Assembly: GCA_903916355.1 (NCBI GenBank)
Contig: CAIWWN010000270.1
Span: 70,127-110,500, forward strand
Direction: 5' to 3'
DNA length: 40,374 bases
Source of the DNA: an uncultured Burkholderiales bacterium
GTDB lineage: Bacteria; Pseudomonadota; Gammaproteobacteria; Burkholderiales; Burkholderiaceae_C
Made by a program: the position numbers and the translations under genes. Below the pieces are notes generated by a model, which did no database searches, had not been told where the DNA came from, and saw nothing but the letters and a program-made list of their open reading frames with translations. The first letter of the stretch is position 1; each line of letters starts with the position of its first letter. Shown one piece after another: positions 8,907-15,767 of the stretch.

Positions 8907-10088
8907 ATGCTTCACTACTACGCATTCAAAAATTTTCAGAGCTTTAGAGAGCGAACCGTTGTCTCCATGGAGATCAACCGGAAAGCGCCACTCCATGGCT
9001 GGCAGGTCACTTCGCGCGCTGGGCATCGGCTGAGCACAGTTTTGGCCGTCATGGGCGCCAACGGGGCCGGTAAGACTGCCGCATTGAAACCACTCGCCTT
9101 TGCCGAGTGGTTTATCGCGCAATCATTCAACGCGCCACCCGAAAGCACTATCCCCCTGGTGCCGCACCTTTTGGGTGGTATCGAGCCCACCGAGATTGAG
9201 TTGGAGGCTGAAGATGACGAGGGTGTGGTTTGGCGTTACGAGCTAATAGCCAATGAACGGCAGGTGCTGCGCGAAGCGCTTTACCGTAAACGCGAGCGCT
9301 TCAATTACGTATTCATTCGTATTCTGGATGCAGTCACAGGCCTTTACTCTATCAAACAGCAGGGCTTTGATTTCAATCCCGCTGAGGCCAGAAAGGTGCG
9401 CTCGAATGCGTCCTTAATCGCCACAGCAGCACAGTATGGAGTCGAACTGGCCCAGAAGATTCGCCGACTCAATTTTGCTAGTAACGTTACCGTTAGCGGA
9501 CGTGCGCACTTTGCTACCCCTCAGCTTACGTATTCTGCCGAGCAGTTTGGCAAGGATGAATTGCTTCGCGCTCAAATGTCTAAACTGCTGTCTTCTTGGG
9601 ACCTAGGCCTGTCCAATGTGATGGTCAAGGACTTCGAGCGCGATCAGGCAGACGGCACCAAACTCAAGACGTGGCTAGCCATTGGGCAGCACAAAGTGAT
9701 TGGCGGTGAGTTCAGCCTGCTGATGGAGCAAGAGTCCAGTGGTACGCAGAGCGCCTTTGTCCTGTTGTCGCGGATACTTCCGGTCCTGAGCTATGGCGGA
9801 TTGGCGCTCCTTGATGAACTAGACAGCGACCTGCATCCCCTCATGATCGAGCCGATCCTGGAATTGTTCGCCAGTCACACCACAAATCCGACCCAGGCTC
9901 AATTGATCTTTACTTGCCATACTCCCGAGGTGCTGGACTTGTTGCAAAAAAGCCAGGTCTTGTTCGTCGAAAAGGTCGACTGCGCCAGTCGCGGCTATCG
10001 TGCGGATGAAATCAAGGGACTACGAAGCGACGACAGCCTGCGCGCCAAATACTTGGCCGGCGCACTAGGCGGCGTACCGCAACTCTGA
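8907..10088 (+). CDS. AAA15/OLD-type ABC ATPase, RloA-like, first gene of a defence-like pair
   Basis: Predicted ATP-driven sensor/effector partner of the next gene. The 393-residue product begins MLHYYAFKNFQSFRERTVVS, the SMC/ABC-like start of COG1106 ATPases. Walker A is GANGAGKT (50-57), the ABC-type signature is ESSGTQ (276-281), Walker B is LALLDELD with Glu304, and the switch His338 lies in FTCHTPEVLD. I chose ATG 8907 because AAAGG lies 6 bases upstream and the family begins here; an in-frame TTG at 8883 is less likely. Its stop overlaps the RloB-like start by one base. Related ATPases pair with RloB or with DUF4435 TOPRIM proteins (PARIS). Codon use is more AT-rich than that of pyrE or xth, suggesting transfer. 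Confidence 0.88.
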   Translation: MLHYYAFKNFQSFRERTVVSMEINRKAPLHGWQVTSRAGHRLSTVLAVMGANGAGKTAALKPLAFAEWFIAQSFNAPPESTIPLVPHLLGGIEPTEIELEAEDDEGVVWRYELIANERQVLREALYRKRERFNYVFIRILDAVTGLYSIKQQGFDFNPAEARKVRSNASLIATAAQYGVELAQKIRRLNFASNVTVSGRAHFATPQLTYSAEQFGKDELLRAQMSKLLSSWDLGLSNVMVKDFERDQADGTKLKTWLAIGQHKVIGGEFSLLMEQESSGTQSAFVLLSRILPVLSYGGLALLDELDSDLHPLMIEPILELFASHTTNPTQAQLIFTCHTPEVLDLLQKSQVLFVEKVDCASRGYRADEIKGLRSDDSLRAKYLAGALGGVPQL

Positions 10089-10606
10089 TGATGCAGCGGA
10101 ACGCCCCTCGTCAGATTCGCCGCACGGTCCTGATCGTTGGCGAGGGCTTGGCTGAGGTCGAGTTCTTAACTCATTTGCGTGCACTCTATACCGCTGGGCA
10201 GCAAGGCTGCCGGTTAACAGTCAAGAACGCTCGCGGGCGCGGTGCAGGCCATGTTGTTAAGCATGCAATTGGTCAACGGGCACAAGCGTCTTATGATCGT
10301 GCCGCAGCTATGCTTGACACAGATACGGACTGGACGGTAGCTACCCAGACGCTCGCCCGGCGCAACAACATCAAGGTGCTCGCGTGCGACCCATGTTTGG
10401 AGGCTTGGCTGCTGCGCTTAGCGGGTGAACGTCTACGTGAAGGTGTCGATGCCGGGGAGGCCAAAGCTCGCTTCGCTGTTCTGTTTGGGGGGGGCGCCCA
10501 CGACAACGGCGTCATAGCGAGACACTTCACACGCGAAGTGCTGGACGCCGCCGCAATCAATGACCCACTTCTAAGCGACCTCTTCGACCTTATATTGAAC
10601 TGGTAG
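10088..10606 (+). CDS. RloB-like TOPRIM-type protein, second gene of the defence-like pair
   Basis: Probable nuclease-type effector. The 172-residue product has LIVGEGLAEVEFL (15-27), where the G-E-G with a following Glu fits the TOPRIM acidic motif. It then has LDTDTDW (76-82) as the D-x-D motif and CDPCLEAWLLRL (100-111), matching the N/D-P-C-x-E-x-W-L-L signature of RloB proteins. It overlaps the ATPase stop by one base (TGATG), so the two are surely co-translated. RloA/RloB genes were first noted in restriction-modification loci; their ATPase-TOPRIM logic resembles PARIS and OLD systems. The length is somewhat short for RloB, yet all motifs are present. Downstream lies the broken xth tail. 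Confidence 0.82.
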   Translation: MMQRNAPRQIRRTVLIVGEGLAEVEFLTHLRALYTAGQQGCRLTVKNARGRGAGHVVKHAIGQRAQASYDRAAAMLDTDTDWTVATQTLARRNNIKVLACDPCLEAWLLRLAGERLREGVDAGEAKARFAVLFGGGAHDNGVIARHFTREVLDAAAINDPLLSDLFDLILNW

Positions 10607-10655
10607 AGCGGTTCCCCCCTGGTGACAGAAGAAAATGTAGGTTTTTTGCCGGATT

Positions 10656-10770
10656 GACTACCATTTGGCAACGCCGTCCCTGGCCCAGAGCGCGTTCCGA
10701 GTCCATCTACAAAGCGCAGAAGTTTTCAGACCACGCACCCATCACCATCGAGTACGAAGGCTTGCTGCAA
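10656..10770 (+). pseudogene. Broken second copy of the exonuclease III 3' end
   Basis: The first 39 bases (10656-10694) are identical to 8627-8665 inside xth. The next about 60 bases encode SIYKAQKFSDHAPITIEY, similar but not identical to SVEIYKGEKFSDHAPITIEY of the intact gene. Two bases are missing around 10695 relative to xth, so the reading frame shifts between the halves. No stop codon follows the conserved end in frame until about 10918. It is therefore a remnant, not a gene. It probably marks the original or the imported xth end left when the ATPase/RloB module was inserted. Confidence 0.85.
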
Positions 10771-10786
10771 CGCACCTCAGTGCCCA

Positions 10787-11524
10787 TCAGTGCCGGGTGT
10801 ACGTCAGCATGCGCCCTTTGTAGGCCGCTTGGCTCAGGTGGCCGAGGCTGGCTTCGATGGCGGGGCGATCGAGCAGCAACTCGTGCAAGTCAAAGCCCAA
10901 AGCCGCCATGTTGCGGTTGAAGTGTGCGCGGTTGCCCCGGTTCGGGTCCACCACCCACACCTCAGCGCCGGGTGCGGCGTGGTTGTCGATGAATTGGGCC
11001 AGCGTGCCCTGTTCATCGCGCTCGTACAAAATGTCGCTGCCCACAATCAAATTGAATTGTCCGGTCAAGGCGATGTCGCTGTTTTGAATCACCGGTTGCG
11101 ACCCCCATTGCCCATGGCGGTAGTCCAACGGCGCCAGGCCATTGAGGCGCAGGTTTTCCAATAAAAATCGGGCAGTCTCGGGGTGGCAATCGCTGGCCGT
11201 CATGTGCGCGCCGCGCCGGTGCCCGACCAGGCTGGACAGGGCCAGGCCGCAGCCGATTTCCAAAATACGCTCCAGCGGGTTGACGGGTCTGAGCGCAATG
11301 CGCTCGGCCAAGCGAGAGCCCGAGGGCCACAACAAGCCAAAGAGTGGCCAGGTGGCCGACGAAATGCCCAGGTGCAGGGCCAGGCCCAAGGGGTCGTGAA
11401 ACTGCTGTTTGTCCAGCAGTGAGCGGATCACCAAGTCATCGACACCGTCAATGTGGAAATTCTCTTGCTTGGTTTGGTAGCCAAGGTCGCTGGCGACAGC
11501 CGATGAAGGAACGGGAGGAAACAA
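10787..11524 (-). CDS. Class I SAM-dependent methyltransferase (METTL21/Methyltransf_16-like)
   Basis: Likely protein- or small-molecule methyltransferase; substrate unknown. The 245-residue product has the SAM-binding motif I ILEIGCGLALSSLVG (about residues 87-101), an acidic end of strand 2 in TASDCHPET, and a later FNLIVGSDILYERD matching the D-x-Y-like motif of the nicotinamide N-methyltransferase-like group. The segment LGISSATWPLFGLLWPSG before motif I also fits that group. It converges on the xth remnant with a gap of about 16 bp. A minus-strand TA remnant lies upstream. Confidence 0.88.
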   Translation of the reverse strand: MFPPVPSSAVASDLGYQTKQENFHIDGVDDLVIRSLLDKQQFHDPLGLALHLGISSATWPLFGLLWPSGSRLAERIALRPVNPLERILEIGCGLALSSLVGHRRGAHMTASDCHPETARFLLENLRLNGLAPLDYRHGQWGSQPVIQNSDIALTGQFNLIVGSDILYERDEQGTLAQFIDNHAAPGAEVWVVDPNRGNRAHFNRNMAALGFDLHELLLDRPAIEASLGHLSQAAYKGRMLTYTRH

Positions 11525-11636
11525 AAGAGCAGTCGTGTCAGCGCAAGGACGCTAGAGTGCTCAGACTGTACGCTTTAAACGTTTGGCCTCTGTCGCGTTA
11601 AGTCAAAGAAACCCTTTTGCAACTGCTCACCCATGC

Positions 11637-11757
11637 TCACGTATCCCAAGGGTTGAAAACAGTGACGCCTGCATTGGCAAAGTCGGACACATTGCGCGTG
11701 ACCACCGTAAAACCATGCTCGATCGCTGTGGCCGCGATCATGGCATCACGCCCACTA
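11637..11757 (-). pseudogene. C-terminal fragment of a VapC-type PIN-domain toxin
   Basis: The minus strand encodes GRDAMIAATAIEHGFTVV and then TRNVSDFANAGVTVFNPWDT followed by a stop at 11637. This is the C-terminal third of VapC PIN ribonucleases, including the Asp of D-A-x-I-A-A-T-A and the T-R-N-x-x-D-F motif. The N-terminal two thirds with the first catalytic Asp are absent: upstream in this frame the sequence is unrelated to PIN. It is therefore a deletion remnant. A different frame immediately upstream holds a 41-codon open frame that may be what is left of its partner. Confidence 0.8.
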
Positions 11758-11880
11758 CGAGGATTTCCAAGCTTCAAAAAACAAGGCCGTTGCATCTTGC
11801 AGATCTTCCACCACGGTGAGAGCCACGCCTTCAAAATTGGCTTTTGCTGGCTTAGGGACTTTTGGCGGGGCAAGTGTCAT
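11755..11880 (-). CDS. Small open frame, possible antitoxin remnant beside the PIN fragment
   Basis: From ATG at 11880 the minus strand reads 41 codons, MTLAPPKVPKPAKANFEGVA then LTVVEDLQDATALFFEAWKS plus a final S, ending at a TAG that overlaps the edge of the PIN fragment. I do not recognise the family. Its position directly before a truncated VapC suggests it could be the front part of an antitoxin or of a fused deletion product. It has no strong Shine-Dalgarno. Whether it is expressed cannot be judged from sequence. Confidence 0.3.
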   Translation of the reverse strand: MTLAPPKVPKPAKANFEGVALTVVEDLQDATALFFEAWKSS

Positions 11881-11913
11881 ACTGGGAAATCTTTACTCCC
11901 CGAAGCATTGATC

Positions 11914-12594
11914 ATGTTGCAGTTTCGTCACCGCCCATATTTCAACGTAGGCCGTCTGAATCCAATCGTGAATTTGGCCAGGCGCGCGATGCTGACTTGC
12001 TTCTTGCTTCTCTCCTTTCCAATGAGCAGTCACGCCACTGAAGAGCCAGACTTCAAGATCGTCCAAACCATCGGCAATGTCGAGGTGCGTGAGTACGCTG
12101 CCTACAGCGTCGCTGAAGTTGTGGTCCCCGGACCAGCAGAGGCAGCGGGCAATTCGGCTTTTCCGATACTGGCGGGCTACATCTTTGGCAAGAACAAGGG
12201 CGAGCGCAAGTTGGCGATGACCGCGCCCGTTACACAATCGCCGACGCCGGTCAAGCTTGAGATGACGGCGCCGGTCACTCAATCGGCAGCCCCAGGTGGA
12301 TTCCTTGTGCAATTTGTACTCCCAAAGGGGGTTACAAGCGACAATGCCCCTGAGCCTGTTGACTCTCGAGTCATTCTGCGCAATATCGCGCCTAGCCGCA
12401 TGGCGGTGATTCGTTATTCAGGTTTTTGGTCAGATGCCAACTACCTCGACCATTTGCAGCAGCTGAGAGCGACGCTGGCGGCCAATGGTCTGCAGCCCAA
12501 GGGTGAGCCCGTGTATTCTCGCTACAACGCACCTTTTACCCCTTGGTTCATGCGGCGAAACGAAATTTGGCTGTATCTTGCCTCGGCGCAGTAA
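11914..12594 (+). CDS. SOUL family heme-binding protein, probably exported
   Basis: SOUL/HBP-type protein of the kind thought to bind heme or tetrapyrroles. From ATG 11914 the product is 226 residues. It includes a hydrophobic stretch MLTCFLLLSFPMSSHA followed by TEEPDFKIVQTIGNVEVREY, so residues up to SHA are probably a signal peptide. The core shows REYAAYSVAEVVVPG, two copies of K-L-x-M-T-A-P-V-T-Q-S about 19 residues apart, and the C-terminal YSRYNAPFTPWFMRRNEIW typical of the family. The start is uncertain: ATG 11989 (MLTCFLLL) would begin right at the hydrophobic region. An open frame extends further upstream, but it covers the PIN remnant antisense and is rejected. Confidence 0.85.
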   Translation: MLQFRHRPYFNVGRLNPIVNLARRAMLTCFLLLSFPMSSHATEEPDFKIVQTIGNVEVREYAAYSVAEVVVPGPAEAAGNSAFPILAGYIFGKNKGERKLAMTAPVTQSPTPVKLEMTAPVTQSAAPGGFLVQFVLPKGVTSDNAPEPVDSRVILRNIAPSRMAVIRYSGFWSDANYLDHLQQLRATLAANGLQPKGEPVYSRYNAPFTPWFMRRNEIWLYLASAQ

Positions 12595-12637
12595 TCGGGG
12601 CATTGGCTATTCATCTCTTTAGTAGTTAACCCCCGAT

Positions 12638-13870
12638 ATGACTCTTTTCTCGCCTCTCACACTGCCCAACGGCACCAGCATTCCCAATCGCATCGTCAAA
12701 GCGGCCATGGAAGAAAACATGTGCGATGCCAACCACGCGCCTTCGGATGCGTTGTTGCGTCTTTACCGGGCTTGGGCTGAGGGTGGTGCTGGGTTGATGT
12801 TGACGGGTAATGTGATGGTGGACCGCCGTGCCATGACGGGACCGGGGGGTGTGGTTCTGGAAGACGACAGCCACTTGGAGCGATTTACGCAATGGGCGAA
12901 AGTGGCGCGCTCGGGCGGTGCCCAGGTGTGGATGCAAATCAGCCATCCGGGTCGTCAAATGATGGCCGCACTGGGGCAAGAAACCTGGTCAGCCTCTGCG
13001 GTGCCCTTGGACATGGGCAAATTATCGAATAAGTTTTCTGTGCCTAAAGCGATGAGCGTTGCGGACATTGAGGAAATTCAGCAGCGTTTTACCCACACAG
13101 CCCAACTGGCCGAAAGGGCAGGGTTCAATGGCGTGCAAATCCATGCAGCCCACGGATACCTGATAAGCCAATTTCTTTCGCCAATTTCAAACAAACGTGA
13201 GGACGCCTGGGGTGGCGGTATCGAGAACCGTGCCCGGCTACTTGTTGATGTTGTCAAAGCTGTGCGGGCCGTGGTGTCGCCGCACTTTGCTGTGGCCGTC
13301 AAGTTGAATTCAGCCGATTTCCAGCGTGGCGGATTCAGCCCGGAGGATGCCCAGCAGGTGGTGCAGTTGCTCAATGCCTTGAACGTCGATGTGGTGGAGT
13401 TGTCTGGTGGCAGCTATGAAGCGCCTGCAATGCAAGGGCAAGCAAGGGACGGTCGAACTTTGGCGCGGGAGGCTTATTTCTTGGAGTTCGCTCAAAGCAT
13501 GATGGCCACGGCACGAATGCCATTGATGCTAACCGGGGGCATTCGCCGCAAAGCCGTTGCGAACAACGTGGTCGATAGCGGCGTTGCGCTGGTCGGCATT
13601 GCGACGGCATTGGCCATCAACCCTTCACTGCCAAATGCATGGCGTTCAGGCCAGGATGTAGCTCCAGAGTTGACGCCCATCGCTTGGAAAAATAAAACAA
13701 TGGCGTCCCTTGCTACGATGGCGCGAGTGAAATATCAGCTCAAGCGTTTGAGCCAGGACAAGACCACAAAAGCCGACATTTCTCCACTGTGGGCGTTAAT
13801 TGCTCAGCAAGTGGTGACGAGTCGACAGGCAAAAAACTATCGCCAGTGGATGTCCGCGCACAGTGCTTAA
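12638..13870 (+). CDS. Old Yellow Enzyme family NADH:flavin oxidoreductase
   Basis: FMN-dependent TIM-barrel ene-reductase or 2,4-dienoyl-CoA-reductase-like enzyme. The 410-residue product starts LFSPLTLPNGTSIPNRIVKA, the family N-terminus. WMQISHPGRQM lies near residue 108, and GFNGVQIHAAHGYLISQFLS (about 162-181) carries the substrate-binding H-x-x-H. SPISNKREDAWGGGIENRAR is the standard flavin-phosphate-side motif, and LMLTGGIRRK follows near residue 300. No C-terminal 4Fe-4S/FAD extension is present, so it is the short single-domain form. It stands alone between the SOUL gene and the convergent higBA pair. Confidence 0.93.
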   Translation: MTLFSPLTLPNGTSIPNRIVKAAMEENMCDANHAPSDALLRLYRAWAEGGAGLMLTGNVMVDRRAMTGPGGVVLEDDSHLERFTQWAKVARSGGAQVWMQISHPGRQMMAALGQETWSASAVPLDMGKLSNKFSVPKAMSVADIEEIQQRFTHTAQLAERAGFNGVQIHAAHGYLISQFLSPISNKREDAWGGGIENRARLLVDVVKAVRAVVSPHFAVAVKLNSADFQRGGFSPEDAQQVVQLLNALNVDVVELSGGSYEAPAMQGQARDGRTLAREAYFLEFAQSMMATARMPLMLTGGIRRKAVANNVVDSGVALVGIATALAINPSLPNAWRSGQDVAPELTPIAWKNKTMASLATMARVKYQLKRLSQDKTTKADISPLWALIAQQVVTSRQAKNYRQWMSAHSA

Positions 13871-13965
13871 TGTTGTGAGGTCCACTGGCATTTCCCCCAT
13901 CAATGAAAGAACGGCGACGGCGCCTTGGTGGCTCCTGTGTCTATGCTTACTTCCTTCATGGAAGG

Positions 13966-14271
13966 TTATGCAGCCATTGCCAACGGTTCAATCTCTTTAA
14001 AAATGGCTTTAGCGCTCAGCTTCTCAGCGACGCGCAGGTCGTATGCGGCCTGCAGATTCAACCAACCTTGGGCCTCGCTGCCGAAATAGCGCTCAAGTCG
14101 CAGGGCTGTGTCTGCTGACACTCCGCGCTTGCCATCAACGATTTCACGCAGCCGCGAATACGGCACATGCAAAGCCAACGACAGGGCATGAACACTGATG
14201 CCCATGGGCTTTATGTAATCCTCCAAGAGAATTTCTCCGGGGTGGACGGGACGCATGCCATTTTTAAACAT
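13966..14271 (-). CDS. higA: Antitoxin HigA
   Basis: Helix-turn-helix antitoxin and autorepressor of the HigBA pair. The product from ATG 14271 is 101 residues. MRPVHPGEILLEDYIKPMGI is the standard HigA (VapI-type) opening, and an XRE-type HTH (SVHALSLALHVPYSRLREIV, then DGKRGVSADTALRLERYF) and a C-terminal helix follow. A GTG three codons upstream is also possible, but the ATG has AGG at a better distance. It follows higB with about 35 bp between stop and start, the toxin-first order that defines higBA. Confidence 0.93.
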   Translation of the reverse strand: MFKNGMRPVHPGEILLEDYIKPMGISVHALSLALHVPYSRLREIVDGKRGVSADTALRLERYFGSEAQGWLNLQAAYDLRVAEKLSAKAIFKEIEPLAMAA

Positions 14272-14306
14272 GATGAACACCTAACTTTCAAATAAAAGCA
14301 CTTGCC

Positions 14307-14576
14307 TCAGTGCGGGTCTTCAATCAACACGTCAAATGGGCCACTCTCGCTCCACTTGAATGTCAACCTCCACTGTCCATTGATTCGCACATGCCAGGCG
14401 CCGTCGTACTCTTTGAGATCATTTCCGGGTGGGGCCTTCATGAAGTTCAAAGAAGGCGCCGCATCGAGCTGAGCCAACTTGCGCTCCGCAACCTTTTTGA
14501 TGTTGGCAAAACGGGCGCATTTACCTGTCTCAAACAACGCTTGCGTGTCAACGCACGAGAAACTCTGAATGGCCAT
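14307..14576 (-). CDS. higB: Toxin HigB (RelE-superfamily mRNA interferase)
   Basis: Ribosome-dependent mRNA interferase. The 89-residue product matches the HigB plasmid-maintenance-killer group end to end. It has AIQSFSCVDTQALFETGK, ARFANIKKVAERKLAQLDAA, the KAPPGNDLKEYDGAWHVRIN stretch, and the catalytic-face strand GQWRLTFKWSESGPFDVLIE. The final Asp-Pro-His ends the protein. The start at 14576 is fixed by this full-length match. No Shine-Dalgarno precedes it, and a good promoter -10 lies only 5 bases upstream, so the transcript may begin at the ATG itself. Confidence 0.93.
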   Translation of the reverse strand: MAIQSFSCVDTQALFETGKCARFANIKKVAERKLAQLDAAPSLNFMKAPPGNDLKEYDGAWHVRINGQWRLTFKWSESGPFDVLIEDPH

Positions 14577-14610
14577 GTTAAATATTAACTGTTAACCGGT
14601 TAGCAGGCAA
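14577..14610 (-). promoter_or_regulatory. higBA promoter with operator palindrome in the spacer
   Basis: Reading the minus strand, TTGCCT (complement of 14605-14610) and TAATAT (complement of 14582-14587) are separated by exactly 17 bp. The spacer contains the perfect palindrome TAACCGGTTA (14593-14602). A second GTTAA-ATA-TTAAC inverted pair spans 14577-14589, covering the -10. This is a strong promoter-plus-operator layout for HigA/HigBA autorepression. Only 5 bases separate the -10 from the higB ATG, predicting a leaderless transcript. The boxes are seen; regulation is inferred. Confidence 0.72.
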
Positions 14611-14644
14611 CTGTTTTTTGAGGCTTTTTCAGTGAACTACACAT

Positions 14645-15313
14645 TTAAGCAAGGGCATAGTCGAGATGCCCAGTTTTCACGTAGATGATGGCGCCTTCGG
14701 ATTTCGTAAACGGCGCATGCCTGCTGTACCGAGGACTGCGTATCCAAGTGCCGGCACCGTAGGAGCTGTGTTCATCATGGAAAACTCCCTCTAAAACCAG
14801 TATCTCTTCACCGCCTGGGTGCACATGGGGATTGAAGATGGTGTTCGGCGCCCAGCGAACAAGGGCGCAACCAACGCCATCAAACTCATGTAGCGGCATG
14901 ACGGACAGGCCAGGAACCATGCCGGGATACCAGGCGGCTGTTTGGGTATCGATCCGAATGGTGGCGAGATCCTCGGGGTGAAACTGCCTGAGCTTCACAA
15001 ACAGAGTGCAGCCCTGGGTTGAATAAGGGGCGTGGTGACTGCCTGGTGGATTGCGAATGTAAGTGCCGGCGGGGTAGGTGCCGTTTTCGTCTGCAAAGAC
15101 GCCATCGAGGACCAATATCTCTTCACCGGCGCCGTGCGCATGGGAGGTAAATGCACTGTTGGCTTCGTACTTGACGATGGTGCTGGCCCGGGCGACCTCG
15201 TCCCCGATGCGGTCCAGCGGCTTTCGGGAGATGCCTGGCACCGGCGATGCCTCCCAAGAAACTGCGTGGGTATTGATCACGGCTTTGAGGCTGAAATCCG
15301 AATTTACGTTCAT
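14645..15313 (-). CDS. Double-cupin protein (ChrR-type cupin domains)
   Basis: Bicupin of unknown activity. The 222-residue product from ATG 15313 (MNVNSDFSLKAVINT) has two tandem cupin modules. The first holds HAHGAGEEILVLDGVF and later PPGSHHAPYS; the second holds HVHPGGEEILVLEGVF and SPRYSRHAPF. The His-x-His...Glu...His sets can bind a metal in each. The two modules are clearly an internal duplication. The group resembles the metal-binding cupin of ChrR anti-sigma factors, but no anti-sigma zinc domain is present. A 16-codon N-terminal extension to a GTG at 15361 is possible. It lies upstream of higBA on the same strand but has its own context. Confidence 0.85.
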   Translation of the reverse strand: MNVNSDFSLKAVINTHAVSWEASPVPGISRKPLDRIGDEVARASTIVKYEANSAFTSHAHGAGEEILVLDGVFADENGTYPAGTYIRNPPGSHHAPYSTQGCTLFVKLRQFHPEDLATIRIDTQTAAWYPGMVPGLSVMPLHEFDGVGCALVRWAPNTIFNPHVHPGGEEILVLEGVFHDEHSSYGAGTWIRSPRYSRHAPFTKSEGAIIYVKTGHLDYALA

Positions 15314-15651
15314 GTCGTTTTTTCTGAGACGGGAAATCGATTGAAGAAGCGTTGCAGCCACGTGTTGGCTAACTCAGGATGGGCGTTTGAACCTTGTGAC
15401 GTCACCCTGCTGCGCAATGCAGCGATGAACTTGGGTCGCACACTGCCAGCTTGAATAATTGTGTCTCGCCCTGAAAAGTAATATTTTCAGTGTCCCAAAT
15501 ACGGGTGGCTGTAATTTTTTGAACCTCAGTGGTATTTTACAAAAAACCGTCTTATTGGAAGGCGCACCAATTTGGCGCCTTAATCGGCGCGACAGCGCTT
15601 TTGTGTCGATAAAGTGGAGCCAAATTCATAAAAGTGAGGCTCGAATCGGAA

Positions 15652-15669
15652 TTCGAAACATTGTTATCA
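15652..15669 (+). repeat. 18-bp direct repeat, copy 1
   Basis: TTCGAAACATTGTTATCA; copy 2 differs at a single base and starts exactly 80 bp downstream. Copy 1 is also the left half of an inverted TTCGAAA/TTTCGAA pair whose right half is at 15673-15679. Confidence 0.85.
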
Positions 15670-15731
15670 TGATTTCGAAGATAAAGAAAAGCACTTTCTC
15701 TTGTCGAAAATTCTTATACAAATCAACGCGT

Positions 15732-15749
15732 TTCGAAACATTGTTAACA
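15732..15749 (+). repeat. 18-bp direct repeat, copy 2
   Basis: TTCGAAACATTGTTAACA, 17 of 18 bases identical to 15652-15669. It ends 18 bp before the start codon of the metallo-hydrolase, so it may be a regulatory site for that gene or the scar of a duplication. Confidence 0.85.
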
Positions 15750-15767
15750 GGCCCCACCTCCCCTCCT

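Larger units (their letters stand above)
15314..15767. other. AT-rich non-coding stretch with hairpins and repeated TTCGAA motifs
   Basis: No convincing gene lies here; an open frame on the plus strand runs through it, but its translation has no family look and it simply extends the downstream hydrolase. Visible structure includes a hairpin CTGAAAA/TTTTCAG (15471-15477, 15484-15490) and a hairpin AAGGCGC/GCGCCTT with a 9-base loop (15559-15581). Five TCGAA motifs lie within about 95 bp (near 15641, 15653, 15675, 15704 and 15733). An 18-bp direct repeat occurs at 15652 and 15732. Base composition from about 15460 to 15750 is clearly lower in GC than the genes on either side. Confidence 0.6.

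Noticed and set aside
10654-10920. Open frame starting MTTIWQRRPWPR and containing an exonuclease-like peptide
   Set aside because: The exonuclease similarity covers only the xth tail remnant, in a shifted frame; the rest is antisense to the methyltransferase gene.
11617-11913. N-terminal extension of the SOUL protein
   Set aside because: It runs antisense through the PIN-toxin remnant and would place about 125 residues before a signal peptide.
15459-15767. 103-codon N-terminal extension of the metallo-hydrolase
   Set aside because: The extension lies in AT-rich repeat-containing sequence, has no family similarity, and the family start MLQYQTIPVTPF is at 15768.
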